Source: Plazaster borealis (taxonomy: Eukaryota; Echinodermata; Asteroidea; Forcipulatida; Labidiasteridae). Taken from it: a DNA stretch of 64,000 nucleotides. Under the pieces are notes generated by a model. It made no database searches and was not told where the DNA came from. It was given only the letters and a program-made list of their open reading frames with translations. The stretch covers positions 48,059 through 112,058 of the forward strand of contig JAJGQC010000522.1 of assembly GCA_021014325.1 (NCBI GenBank), read 5' to 3'. This document shows positions 22,012-32,880 of the stretch, one piece after another; the stretch's first letter is position 1; every line of letters starts with the position of its first letter. Position numbers and translations under genes: made by a program.

Positions 22012-24160
22012 ATATATGGGATAAGTGTATTGTAATTTAATAATCCAACACTGACCGATTAGCCATGGAAAAGCTCATTTCTCTTTTCTACACCTAGCCC
22101 TTTCGTCAATTAATTCTGTTATTGCTTTTATGCAACCACCAGAAAGTTTTTTGGTACACGGCGGTTTTCTGAAGTAATGCCTTTGCATAAGAAACCTAAA
22201 ACATATCAAGCTTTTCCGGTGAACGGGACCCAAGCGCAAACAATTCTACCACGCCGGCACATCGTCTCAGAACACGGCGGTCTATTTTTCATGTCCACGC
22301 TGAAACCTTAATAACGATCTGCAGATTTGAGCGGTCACAAGACGCTGCGCTGAGAGAGACACAAATATTCTTCTTGAGTGAGTGAACGTAGACTTGTGTC
22401 AGTCAGCGGTATTCTACAAAAATGCAACAACACGGGTCATAAAGAGTTTAGGACTTGATCGCGAGTTAAAAAGCAAATAACTGCACCGTTAAACTCGTAT
22501 AGCGCCTCAATCGTTTAAAAAGTTTAGATTTTGACTAATTTTGGTATATAAATACATATCAAATTCTAGGCAGTGTACCCATGGCAAAAATTTGCCTGAG
22601 AATTTGGTTTTTTTCTCGACTATGTTTTAATAAGTTTTGATGCTTTTAAACTGACCTTCAATAAAATCTGTCTTGTTTTAAGAAACATTTGTGTACTCTA
22701 GGACGTTAAAATTGAGCTTAATTGAAAAATTATGTTTCTAGAAGTCAAAATTTGTTTTCACAATCCCCATGTGTTTGTACACAGATGAAAACGCTCAATA
22801 AATGACGTCGTGATGATGTCATTCTGCATTTTAGGCCGGCAAGCACATCTACATTATCCCAGAAGTCTAAAACAAAAAAAAGTTTGACGATCGGGGGTAT
22901 ATTTTTTGAGATATGGTGGTAATAAGATTTGCTAATTAAATATTCATGTCATTATAACTAAGTAAACTAATTAATTAATTTAAGCTTATTCGATTTTAAA
23001 ACAACTTCATGACCTAAGCTTTAATATGATATAGGATTTAAGTGTTTCATATTCATTAATATTTGTATTAGGAATAAACAAAATCGTGTACAAATGCTAT
23101 GGGAATGTAGGCAGATAGAAAAAATAATAAGAAAAACAATAAAAATCACGAAAACAAACCTGTTCCGACTGTAGGTCGGAACAGGTTTGACATCACAGGT
23201 GTGACATCACAAAAACAGGGTGTTCGGTAGATCTGTCGAAATTAGTATAGCTGGTGAAATTAAAAGTATGTAGCAATAATAATTCTTCAGATATGGATTT
23301 TTTTAAATATTAACTGTTGATTAAATGTTGTGACGTCATCGATGACGTCATCATCCCGAAAAATGTGGGTGTCATCTACACACTAAGATGTAAGTAACCC
23401 AAGTTCAATCTTCAATGCTCAAAGGGTCTATAACTGAAAAGAAACTGAAAATCGGGTGTGTAGTTCTTGAGATATGTTCCCACTTCCGGTTGACCTGGAA
23501 CTCAAGGTCAACATGGTGTCACGATAACCCAAGGCTAATCTCCAACGCCCAAGGAGTCTATAACTGAAAAAGTTTGAAAATCGGCTGTGTACTTCTTGAG
23601 ATTTGTGCTGCAAAGATTAACTAATTAAAGCTTTTAAATACCGTAATTTGACACCTGATGACGCCACAGTAACAAAAATGTGTCTTTCATACTAATAAAT
23701 TTGTTAAGGTATACGATGGTATGTAACATCCCAATCTAATGCCTATAACCATAGAGTACTCTATGCTATAACGAAACCCTATTAGAACGCATGATATCCT
23801 CTTTCGGTTAAGATTCCAATATCACGGCAGTCTTGATGCCTAGCCGTGATTGCGCAATCACGACAATAATTGCCAGCTAGCCATGGGGTCCGATTTGTCA
23901 CTTTATCGTTAATTATCTTGAAAATACATTGTACCTTGATTAGTTTTATTGGTCTGGAAAAACTCTTAGTGAAAGCAATCGTGTTTTAAAAAAAGATTTT
24001 CTTTCTTTTAGGTAACTCTCGTAGTCTTTGTTATTTCAATACAACATTGTGTGCAGCAATATTTGTAAGACACATTGAACGCTAGGGGGCGTTCCACACG
24101 ATTCGATTGCGCATGCTCGCTTTTGCAGGGTAATTGCGCAAAGTCAAAATGCTGCAATGA
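22012..24160 (-). repeat. Large dispersed repeat, unit R2
   Basis: Second copy of the R1 block series in the same orientation, joined head-to-tail to R1. The blocks match R1 closely (for example 22650-23110 against 20560-21020, and 23820-24150 against 21660-22005). The hairpin block is replaced by an unrelated, longer hairpin, and only about two 130-bp units are present. Confidence 0.75.
23156..23188. repeat. Perfect 14-bp-stem hairpin, R2
   Basis: AAACCTGTTCCGAC, a 5-nt loop, then GTCGGAACAGGTTT. It occupies the same position in R2 as the GTGTTTGT hairpin in R1, and the GTTCCGAC core links it to the three hairpins at 26.09-26.24 kb. Confidence 0.85.
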
Positions 24161-24505
24161 AGAATGAAGGCATTCAATGTTTTTGATCACATGCCGATTG
24201 TGTAAACAGGTTTTGTTATTTGAAATGTTGTTTATGAAACTGCTGTTACACGGGTCGCCAACTGTTTCAGAAACGGTTACACATTAAAAGAAAAACCGTG
24301 AATGCGCAGGCTAAGGCCTATACGTAGCCTTGACGCTGCACACAGTTGACAGATCTTACGGTTCAACGTTCACATTTGTACGGTTCGGATTAATGTTGAA
24401 AAATTCACTTGAAAAGTGCTGCTAAAGCTAACCATATTGCGATCACGATTTGCACAGCAAACGATCCAATGCCACACACACCCATATCGTTTCCAATTTA
24501 CAGGC

Positions 24506-24654
24506 TTAAAACCCGGTTCATACTTCGTGGGAATGGGAATGCTAATGCGGCTTAATTTTGGTGCCGTAATAATCAGTATGCGCTGCCCTTTCAATTGTAA
24601 TGCAAAAAAATTCGCTTCGCACGAAGCATTCGCAGGAAGTATGAGCCGGCTTAA
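24506..24654. mobile_element. Short TTAA MITE, copy 1
   Basis: TTAA at both ends with terminal inverted repeats related to AGCCGGTTCATACTTCCTG. About 150 bp, non-coding. Confidence 0.7.
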
Positions 24655-25064
24655 GTCTTTGTTATTTCATTACTTTGCGTGCGGCATAGGTTGCAAGAAA
24701 CATTGAACGCTAGAGGGCGTTGCACCACAAAGCGATTGCACATGATTGTTTATTTTGCAGGGTGATTGCAAAAAGTCAAAATGTTGCAATGAAGACCAAA
24801 TTGTTTTTTATCGTTTGAGTGGTTGTGTTAATGAGGTTTTTTGTTCATGAAACGCGTGTTACCAACCATTTCAGAAACGGTTACACAATAAAAAAAAACA
24901 ACCGTAAATGGTAAGGCTTTGTAAGCCTCCTTGTGGCGGTCACTCAATTAACCATCCGATTAACCAACCGGTTAAACATCTACATTATTACGTCCGAATA
25001 AAATAATGTTAAAAATCAACCTCAAAAAGTGTCGCTAAATTTTGACCTCAATAAATGTGAACGG

Positions 25065-25237
25065 TTAAGCCCGGTTCATACTTCCTGTCAATGCGAATGC
25101 GGTTTAATTTGACTTGAATTTGACGTCACAACTCTGTTTGCGCTATGATTATTCGCAAAAGTTGAGCACGGCTTAACTCTTGCAAATTATTCGCTTCAAT
25201 ATTTGATTCACATTCGCAGGAAGTATGAACCGGCTTT
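25065..25237. mobile_element. Short TTAA MITE, copy 2
   Basis: Begins TTAAGCCCGGTTCATACTTCC and ends CGCAGGAAGTATGAACCGGCTT. The right TTAA has changed to TTTA. Internal GAATGCGAATGCGG and GACGTCAC are also seen in part in copy 1. Confidence 0.7.
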
Positions 25238-25344
25238 ACACATATAACTGACCGTTTCAGAAACGGTTACAGGTTTACTAAAATATTACTGTAATTGCAT
25301 GTAAAGCTAAATGCTAAATTCTTGTTTTGACTAAAACAGTTAAT

Positions 25345-26040
25345 TCATATAGGATACGAGTGTATTGTAACTTTGGCTCTTCACACCCCCAAATCCAACA
25401 CTGACCGTTTAGCCATAGACAAGCTCATTTCTCTGTTCTACACCTTTCCTCATTCAGTTCTTATTATTGGTTTATTACAACCACCAGTAAGTTTTTAGTT
25501 TGCTACACGGCGGTTTCCTTAAGTAATTCCTTTGCATAAGAAACCTAAAACATATCGTTTTCTAGCTTAACGGACCCAAGCGCAGACAAGTCTGTTACGC
25601 CTGCACATCTTCTCAGAACACGGCGGTCTATTTTTAACGCCCACGCTGAAACTGAATAACGATGTGATTTGAGCGCTAGCTAGCCCTTTGCTGCCCAGAG
25701 AGTTTTGTTTCGCAACAACAACGGCAAAATTCAGATCCAAAATACATTGAAACTAAACTATGTTTAAGTCTCTCATCGTTAGGAGTCTATGTATATTGTA
25801 CAAAATACGCAACAACATCGCCAGATAATGGACAAAGACTTGATCAAGTTAAGAATTTTAGAATATTCATGTCATTATAACTAAGTAAAATAATTAATTA
25901 AGTTAAGCTAATTACCTTTTCCTATAACTTCATGACCCAAGCTTTAATTTGATATAGGATCTGACTCTTTCATGTTTACACATAAGGATATTTGGCGTAA
26001 ACAAAAGCGTGCACAAATGCTATGGGTTTCAGGGTGGAAA
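25345..26040 (-). repeat. Large dispersed repeat, unit R3 (partial)
   Basis: Starts with the GGATACGAGTGTATTGTAA and CCAACACTGACC blocks of R1/R2, continues to the AATATTCATGTCATTATAAC block (25863) and the ATGCTATGGG block (26018), then passes directly into the hairpin array. The 130-bp repeats and terminal block are missing. Confidence 0.7.
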
Positions 26041-26087
26041 CAAAGAATAATAATAATAAAAACAAAAAAAATCTTGACGAAAGCGAT

Positions 26088-26235
26088 AGCTGTTCCGACT
26101 ACTACGTCGGAACAGCTAATAATAAAAATAATAAAAATCTTGACGAAAACAAAACTTGTTCCGACAGTAGGTCGGAACAGCTAATAAAAATCTTGACAAA
26201 AACAATAGCTGTTCCGACTACTACGCCGAACAGCT
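26088..26235. repeat. Array of three GTTCCGAC hairpins
   Basis: Hairpins at 26088-26117 (AGCTGTTCCGAC / GTCGGAACAGCT), about 26157-26181 and 26207-26235 are separated by AATCTTGACRAAAACAA spacers and AAT microsatellite. Each is followed at once by CTAATAA. The first two stems are near perfect; the third has lost one G. The loops differ (TACTAC, AGTAG) while the stems are kept, a sign of structural constraint or of exchange between stems. Confidence 0.85.
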
Positions 26236-26585
26236 AATAATAATATAGTCTTATATAGCGCACGTATCTACCATTAAGGTACTCAAGGCGCTTGAACAGA
26301 CAAACAGTAAGTTTTTCCTGCAAGGTATGCGGGGCTACATTTTTGAAGTATGAGACCTATTCATTTACATAGCACCATGTAATGGCTTACAAAGTGCACT
26401 GTTCTTTACGTATGCTACACAACGCACGGGACCCACGGCTTCACGCCCCATCCGAAGGATGAAGCACGTGGTTAAGTGTCTTGCTTAAGGCCACAAGTGT
26501 CACGACTGGGATTCGAACCCACACTCTGCTGATCAGAAACACAAGAGCTTGAGTTCGGTGTTCTTATCCGCCGGCCACAACACTC
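26236..26585 (-). mobile_element. tRNA-derived SINE with LINE-type 3' tail
   Basis: On the minus strand the 5' part resembles a tRNA: GGCCGGCGGATAAGA (A-box region, about 26567-26575) and a perfect B box GGTTCGAATCC (about 26510-26520). These would drive RNA polymerase III from inside the element. The body contains AAGACACTTAACCACG and CATTACATGGTGCTATGTAAATG, typical of deuterostome SINEs. The 3' tail (CAAGCGCCTTGAGTACC...ACGTGCGCTAT, then ATTATTATT) is built like the 3' end of the LINE at 9.06 kb, the arrangement by which a SINE borrows a LINE's reverse transcriptase. Confidence 0.85.
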
Positions 26586-26680
26586 CACAAAGTGACACAA
26601 GGATATGGCAATGATGATGAAGAGGTTGTACATAAAGATTCTGATGATGACATGAGCTATGTCCCTTCAGAGACGAGTGT
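26586..26680 (+). CDS. Possible acidic exon with Tyr-Val-Pro motif
   Basis: A plus-strand open stretch reads 'GYGNDDEEVVHKDSDDDMSY' followed by Val-Pro-Ser-Glu-Thr-Ser and a GTAAGTG donor near 26681. The Asp-Asp-Asp...Tyr-Val-Pro-x-Glu-Thr pattern parallels the acidic exons at 7.1 and 8.2 kb. The acceptor is not clear because the SINE abuts it. It may be a fragment of a second member of the same gene family, or a chance acidic stretch. Confidence 0.3.
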
Positions 26681-26689
26681 AAGTGCAGT

Positions 26690-27955
26690 GCAACTAGAAT
26701 AAACTTCTTGGTAAATGTCTCATCGTTATCAAACAAATTTATCTTTGTGAAGGGGGTACACTCCACTCAGAGTTTGAAACTAACGGTAGCCCGGTTGCTA
26801 AATGCAAGTGAAAACAGCAGCAGGCAAATCGAAACCCTTCCTTCACTAGCCCGCTGGTGTCAACAAAATTGTTTCTTTTCACAATAAATAAGGGGTAGTA
26901 AACTAAAAAAGAGTTAAATTTTGTTACGTTTGTAAAATGGTTTGAAAAGTCTTGACATTTGCTAACTTAGTTTGCTTATTTATATAACACATTTTATCCA
27001 TCAACGATAAAATGCTTTATCACAGGGCTTAACGTGTATTTGTTTATACCTACACGCTATGTACATGTACAGTACATGTATGCTGCCCAGTGCAAATAAA
27101 ATTGTACTAGCTTGAGGAGTATTGTCCATGCATGAATTTTGATCAACTTTGGTAATTATGTTTCGCGGGCGAATTGTTTACATTGCTTTGTTTTACAGTC
27201 CTCTTAATTGTACAAGTGTTGTTTGGGTATTACAGCTAGCCAATAGGGTGGGGATGTGACAACATTTAGCCAATGAGTTATATATTGTATTGTTAGGGAC
27301 GCTAGGAGCGCGGGTTGGGCTGTCCTGATTTAAGGTCACTTTGTCACTGCCTTTCAAAGTGAACGGGCAATTTTAATTTACTGGACACATAATTTTATTA
27401 ATTTTATTTTGTGTTTGGAAAAATTGGTTTGCTTCTTCTACAATTTCTTTGACACACTGCATCATCGGCCTTGCCATTGGATTGAATTTGTACCAACAAA
27501 TTGTTTTTGCTTTATGGAATTTCTCGGTCATTTCTGGCTTCGTGAACTGGTGCGGTTAATTGCATGTTAACTTTCATAATTACGCCTGCAATATTTGGAT
27601 CTTTTCTCACCACCGAGTGCAGTTTTTACTTTGATATAACGTTAGAAGAACAATTTAATTTTTCCTTTCCTGGATTCACTCACATTCATCGGACTTGTCC
27701 ATCATCATCATCTGCTAGGCGGATGAGGAGTTTCCTTTCCTGACATCTGATCTGGTGTGAGTGACAAACCAATTTGTGAACTGGACGTAATTTTTTAATA
27801 TTTATAATTTGCTCTTCGACTTATAGTTCGACAATCAACATTTTTCATCAGGCAGTTTGGTGGTTCATTCATTGACATTGTGACGACTTCACTTCGCTGT
27901 TTATAGTTTCATGCAGCGACCGAAACGGGCTCTGCGCTGCCCAGTTCGGCTGATC
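26690..27955. other. Unannotated; may include the 5' end of the YR retrotransposon
   Basis: No coding signal. The part from about 27290 may be the left terminal region and leader of the YR element, but no repeat matching its right side was found, so the left boundary is unknown. Confidence 0.4.
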
Positions 27956-27958
27956 GAG

Positions 27959-29006
27959 ATGGCTCCCCCACAAAAGAGGAGGAAGAAGGTTTTCGGCAGC
28001 CGCCGTGCACCGGCGGCAATTGCTCCAACCATGCCAACCAACATGCCAACTTGTCTGCCTCAGGCCCGGGTATTCCTGATCAAGTGTCCCCAGCCCTCCT
28101 TGATTCCGCTGCCCACCAGCCGCCAGTGGCAGCAATGGGTGGTGAGTATGTTAATGTTCATGTTAATTCTGGGCCCAATGTTAATACTAGTCATAGTCAT
28201 GTTAGTTTGTCATTAATTCTCCCGACCCACAATATTAATGGTGCTACTGCTAGTGTAGGTTACCTAGGTAGTTGTACTAGTGGTCTCACTCTTGGTCATC
28301 TCGACACGGAGTTAGGAACGCGGCCTGTCCCGCTTCCTCAGTTGGGCATTACTAAGTTTACTCCACTTGGATTTCATGTCCCCCAAGCCACCAAAGAGAA
28401 GATCTGGGAAGGGGCGTACGTTGATTTTTTTCTGCTGTACAAAGAAACCGCCAATGCGGTTATTGCGAGAGCCCCGGATCAGAATTTGCAGTTTGTGATG
28501 GAGGGCAATCAGCTCGTCATCAAAAAGCCAGGGCCCTTACGCAAAAAATTTGAGTCATTTCGTATGTGGCAATCGGCATTTAACACATTCGTGTCGATAT
28601 ATACCATGAAACATCCGACACGCTGTACCGAGCTGTTGAAATACGTGGAGATTATCCGCACTGCGTCAATTCAATACCCTGGTTTGGGTTGGCGCACATA
28701 TGACGAGCAGTTTCGTTTGAAGCAGGAGGCTGATCCGGGGCGATCGTGGGGTAGTTTAGATACGGAACTTTGGCAGTGGCCGCTGTTTCAGTTCCACATC
28801 CCGCCAGTGCTTCTTGGCGTGCATCTGCTAATTATAATAATGTGCAACCTCATGCTTTTCAACCGCCCAGTAGGCCTGGATTGTGCTATGCATTTAACGG
28901 ATTAGCAGGGTGCCATTTTAGTGCATGTAAGTTTGCTCACAGCTGCAGCAAATGCTGTAAAATGCGAGTGGTCATGGCGCAGTTAGATGCCGGGGACTGG
29001 TAGGCA
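27959..29006 (+). pseudogene. YR retrotransposon ORF1 (gag-like, CCCH finger)
   Basis: A likely start at 27959 (Met-Ala-Pro-Pro-Gln-Lys-Arg-Arg) gives a basic N-terminus; a frameshift near 28040 leads to the main frame. 'LGFHVPQATKEKIWEGAYVD' (about 28369-28425), 'FRMWQSAFNTFVSIYTMKHP' (about 28560-28615) and 'GWRTYDEQFRLKQEADPG' (about 28690-28740) are blocks I associate with ORF1 of DIRS/Ngaro-like elements in marine invertebrates. Another shift near 28790 leads to a Cys-x8-Cys-x4-Cys-x3-His cluster ('GCHFSACKFAHSCSKC', about 28907-28955). The protein probably coats element RNA. After removal of the hAT MITE the sequence continues openly as 'NLGGLTPLRELKQGAKSG'. Confidence 0.75.
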
Positions 29007-29024
29007 ATCTCGGTGGGCTAACTC

Positions 29025-30086
29025 AGAGCTGCTAACTAGTACAGATTTTCTGTATTTCATACAGAAATCAACCAAGAATACGGAAGTACGAATTTGCATT
29101 TCAAAATACGGATTTGGAAAAAGCTGATCATAGTTTTTAAGCCCCAGTGTAAATGCAGTACAAACAATGAGATCGTAATAAAATGAAAGCCGCAAATTCA
29201 CACACGCTTCAGGGCTTATAATTTTTATATTAGCTGAAGGACTTAACTACTGCCAGAGTGATCTCCGTGCACTCCCTGAGACTTGTCTACCACCGTCACA
29301 CGGAGACACAATGCGCCCTGTACAGCATACATTCTACAGTACATGTCTCACAACGTCACCCACACACATGGTTTTTGTAGAGACTGGCGCCGCAGTTTTT
29401 CTAATGCTCACATGTATGGGATGCGGCGGCAAACAGACACTGTGCTAAATTTTACTTCTGCAAGAAACACAAGCGTGTGTGTGTTGTTTAATGTGTGAAA
29501 CATCGCGATCGCTGCATCAATTTATAACTTGAAATAAAAATGACAAAAAGAAAAGATATCTTCGACGCAATGGAGGCCAAGATCTGATGAAAAATAGTGA
29601 TAAAAGGCGTAAAGAATGCAATGGGTGGACATGGAATTCGTTGGAAAGCCAAGTTGACAAACTTGCCGAAGACCGAAGTCCTTCAAACACTTGACTGCCC
29701 TCAACTGTGGTATTGTAATGGTGTGTTTCCTGTGCAATCGTGAACATTTTTTATTCATTTTAATAAACGATGGTACAGAAAATAAAGTATTTTGGTATCA
29801 TTAATTGGAAAGAATTGCGGTATGGTTTTTCCCCATGCACAGTGTAGCGCAAATTGTTTTTTTACTTTTTTTTTTTTTTTTCTTTTTTTTTTAAACACTG
29901 ACATAATTATTGGCTTTAATAAATGTTATATGAGCAAAGCATACGTAAAAGGTAATTCATTTACCAGTGAGTAGTCGAAAGTACAAGAAGTGTATCGGGC
30001 GGCGCAGAAAATACTGATATCATTGGCAAAATACTGATTTTCAGCATAAATAATACTGAATTGCCCATTTAATGGTTGGCAGCTCT
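29025..30086. mobile_element. Non-autonomous hAT element, 1.06 kb, copy 1
   Basis: Perfect 8-bp target duplication GCTAACTC at 29017-29024 and 30087-30094. The ends are inverted: AGAGCTGCTAAC and GTTGGCAGCTCT. It is inserted in the YR element just after ORF1. The inside is non-coding with a T-rich run at 29868-29892. Sequence from about 29725 to 29960 (CGTGAACATT, AATAAACGATGG, CATGCACAG) matches the hAT element at 50590-51629, so they are one family. Confidence 0.9.
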
Positions 30087-30094
30087 GCTAACTC

Positions 30095-31055
30095 CTCTCC
30101 GCGAGCTCAAGCAAGGCGCTAAATCGGGGTTTCGCGTGCAGATGAAAAGTGGGCAAGTTGCAAATCAGCTCCACAGGCGCAGAAACAGAGGCAGCGAAAG
30201 GGATGAATTATTCTTTCGCTCTTCCAACACCAATTAATTGTTCTGTTTTGGATTTATGATTGAGAGTTTACCCATTAGCTGTTGATGCTGGGCTTTGGGG
30301 ACGGGTTTTTCTAAAAGTTTTTCCTTGTGTTTTGATGGACCGCGTGTGCCCCGTGGATTCGGGTTGTTTGGCCTCGCTGCCGAGCGCCTCAAGTGGTGCG
30401 GAGAAGTTGGCAATAGAGATTAGCTTGGGCCGTATAGTAGGTCCGTTTCACAAACGTCCTTTGATAATTTGCAATGTTCCCCAATCGGGCTTGTACCAAA
30501 CGTCAACCTCACACATACCGCCTTATTCACCATCTGTCATTTCCTGCAGGTCAATCAATTAATGATTTTATTGATCCTAAACTATGTGCTGTTCATTATG
30601 CATCTTTTGATACTGCAGTGGTTGTGTTGCTACAAACAGGTAGCAATGCACGGTTAGCAAAGGTGACATTAAATCAGCTTTTCGGCTTCTCCCCATATCA
30701 CCTCTTGACTATGAGCTGCTGGTCTTCACATTTGATGGTCTTTTTTATTTTGATAAGTGCTTGCCGATGGGGTGCGCTTATTTCTTGTTCCCTATTTGAA
30801 AAATTCAGTTCGCTTTTAGAATTTCATGTTAAACGGCTGCAGGCTCGTAGTTTGTTACTCATTATCTAGATGATTTTTTGTTTGTTGGCCCCTCTGCTAT
30901 TGAGTGTAATAAATTGCTGCGGCATTTACTTTGGCTTGTGATTCACTTGGGGTGCCATTGGCTCAAGAAAAACGAGGGCCCGGTGCAGGTTATTACATAC
31001 CTGGGTTTGGAGATTGACGGTGTCATTTCCCATTCCTACAGATGTGAGTATTGAC
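30095..31055 (+). pseudogene. YR retrotransposon reverse transcriptase
   Basis: Upstream linker 'AIEISLGRIVGPF' (about 30410-30450) and 'SPIGLVPN' (about 30480) lead into the RT palm 'YRLIHHLSFPAGQSINDFIDP' (about 30518-30580). The block with the first catalytic Asp (expected near 30665) is disturbed by a shift. 'CSLFEKFSSLLEFHVKRL' (about 30785-30840) is followed by 'HYLDDFLFVGPS' (30860-30895), where both active-site Asp codons (30869-30874) survive. 'VITYLGLEIDGVIS' (about 30989-31030) is the conserved segment after the active site. The frame then runs into the nested hAT transposon. At least three frameshifts make it non-functional. Confidence 0.85.
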
Positions 31056-32293
31056 AATTCTTGCCAATAATGATTTCTTCAATGCCTTGCAGAGGGGAAC
31101 GAGTACTTCATTGAGCGCATGGTGTTCTGCAAATGGCTAAACAAGGAGAGGGTGCATGGAACTATGATACTAACCGTCACTACCTTCTCCCCTGAGTGAG
31201 GTTTGTAGCTTCCAGAAATGTTTAAAGAAAATCCAACAGCTCATTCAGATGTTCATGCTCTCTTGCGGTCAAGTTAAAGGGTTTGTGTCCTTGGGAATCA
31301 AGTACATTAGCCAACTTTGGCTATCCAGAGATGTCAGGGACTTTATTTGTAGCAAGGTAGAATTCCATCTTGTTGAATTCAGCTTTGGAATACTGACATT
31401 TGCCCCAAATGTTTTTTCAAAGCAGTCCTTGAAGGATGAGCTCATGTGCAGAAGTGTGGCCATACGACTAGCTTTTGTTAGGGCTGGGGACAGGAACTTG
31501 GTCTCCTTCAAGCCATCTGGGACTACAAGTTGTAGTGTGTGAGTGTAGCAAGAAATTCGCTGGTGTTGGTAGTTATCATCAAAAACATTGTCAACTTCCT
31601 CCTGATGTTCTGCAGACAAGTCCTCCCATACCTGGTCATTATCAAGTTCATCATTGACATCCCCGCCTTGATCATCATCTGTGGTAAATGTTGATGTGAT
31701 TGCCTTCTTCATATTAGAGGCGTTATCTGTCACGATGAAGTCGATTTTGTTTTTGATTTTGTATTCTTCGGTTACAGCTTCGAAGGAGGAACAGATTTTT
31801 TTGTCACCGGTGTGGGGGCCTGTGATCCTCTCACAGCATAACAGGTAAGACTCTAGCTGAAGGGTTTCTTTATTACTGTTGACCTCCATGATATGTGCCA
31901 GAACACCCAGGAAAGCCCTCATTTTCCTATCGCTCCAGATGTCTGTGGTTACCGAGAGTCCGCCACATGCAGCAAGTTTATTGCAAATGTCACCTTTCAC
32001 CCTGGTGACCATTTTGGGTAGTTTACTGGATGTGATAGTAGATCTGGATGTGGGTCGGTACTTTGGGTCAATGACTGTCAGGAAGTGTCGAAAGTGTTCA
32101 TTCTCTACAATTGATAAAGGCAAGCTACACTTCAAAATCAAATCTTTGAGGAGTGCGTCATTGATGGCCTTTACGAGGATGGTTGGCGCTATACATTTTA
32201 ACCAACGGTGAAAGAAAAGATGAGAGAATACCCTGACCCCTTGCAGGTACAGCTGAGGGTCCAGATGCATTTTGGTCAACATATTCTTTATGT
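31045..32293 (-). pseudogene. hAT transposase, main exon (truncated)
   Basis: An acceptor TTATTAG (32294-32300) starts the exon. After an N-terminal frameshift, a long frame reads 'LPLSIVENEHFRHFLTVIDP', 'GGLSVTTDIWSDRKMRAFLG' (first catalytic Asp region), 'IDFIVTDNASNMKKAI' (second Asp, about 31705-31750), 'RISCYTHTLQLVVPDGLK' (insertion-domain Cys/His) and 'LNSTRWNSTLLQI' (the conserved Arg-Trp). These are canonical hAT/ZBED blocks. Further minus-strand sequence to 31045 keeps broken homology ('LCKALKKSLLARI'). The C-terminal hAT dimerisation domain with the final Glu is absent. Confidence 0.88.
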
Positions 32294-32770
32294 CTAATAA
32301 CAACGAATAACAGAAAAAAATACAAATCAGAAGGTTTCCCAAACATGACATAGTTTTATCAGAGTTTTATTAGTAGCCCTGCCCAACCCTGAAAAAGCCA
32401 CCCACTTAAAAATAAGTTTAAAACCCCATTAAAATCATGCTCATAAATATCCACAATTATCCATGTCCTGCACCAAGCAATGGTAAGGTAAGATTGTTTA
32501 TATTATTATTATTGTTTATAATGAGTGTGAAAATGTAGCGTTTAAGTTCCACATTCTTTCCAAAAACCTCCCTACCTACCCAAACATTTGTGTTATTAAT
32601 ATTATTATGTTTATGTATTTCCGTCATTGATGCAAGAAAACTACATACAGTTACAGGCAATTAAAATGCATGTGGATGAAACTGTGACTGTGATTCAAGA
32701 CATTCTCTGACGAAAGCACCTCAAGCGGTCAAAAGTATTTAAAAACCAATACAATTTTGAGGTACTTACT

Positions 32771-32880
32771 TGGTTGCATGTACACAAGCCAGATGTCTTT
32801 TTAAAGTTTAAAGTTCTGCCGGTCATTTCCTCAATTTTGCGCTTGCAAAATTTGCAAATTGCACTTGATTTTGAAGTTTC
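32771..32880 (-). pseudogene. BED zinc-finger exon of the hAT transposase
   Basis: The minus strand reads 'SSAICKFCKRKIEEMTGRTL' followed by Asn-Phe-Lys-Lys-Thr and ends at a GTAAGT donor near 32771. Cys-x2-Cys, then Gly-Arg-Thr-x-Asn-x-Lys-Lys, is the BED finger that lets hAT transposases bind their ends. The two His ligands expected after Lys-Lys are lost. It lies 480 bp upstream of the main exon, with an intron between. Confidence 0.7.

Larger units (their letters stand above)
24161..25344. other. Spacer between R2 and R3 with two short MITEs
   Basis: The spacer contains partial extra copies of the R terminal block (24650-24790), a repeated near-palindrome TTTCAGAAACGGTTACA at 24265, 24870 and 25252, and two MITEs annotated separately. 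No gene is seen. Confidence 0.6.

Noticed and set aside
26088..26235. CRISPR-like array of short repeats
   Set aside because: Eukaryotic context, irregular spacing, microsatellite spacers and only three imperfect units; these are element hairpins.
26500..26585. Genuine tRNA gene
   Set aside because: A perfect B box is present, but the sequence does not fold as a full cloverleaf and continues into a SINE body with a LINE-type tail.
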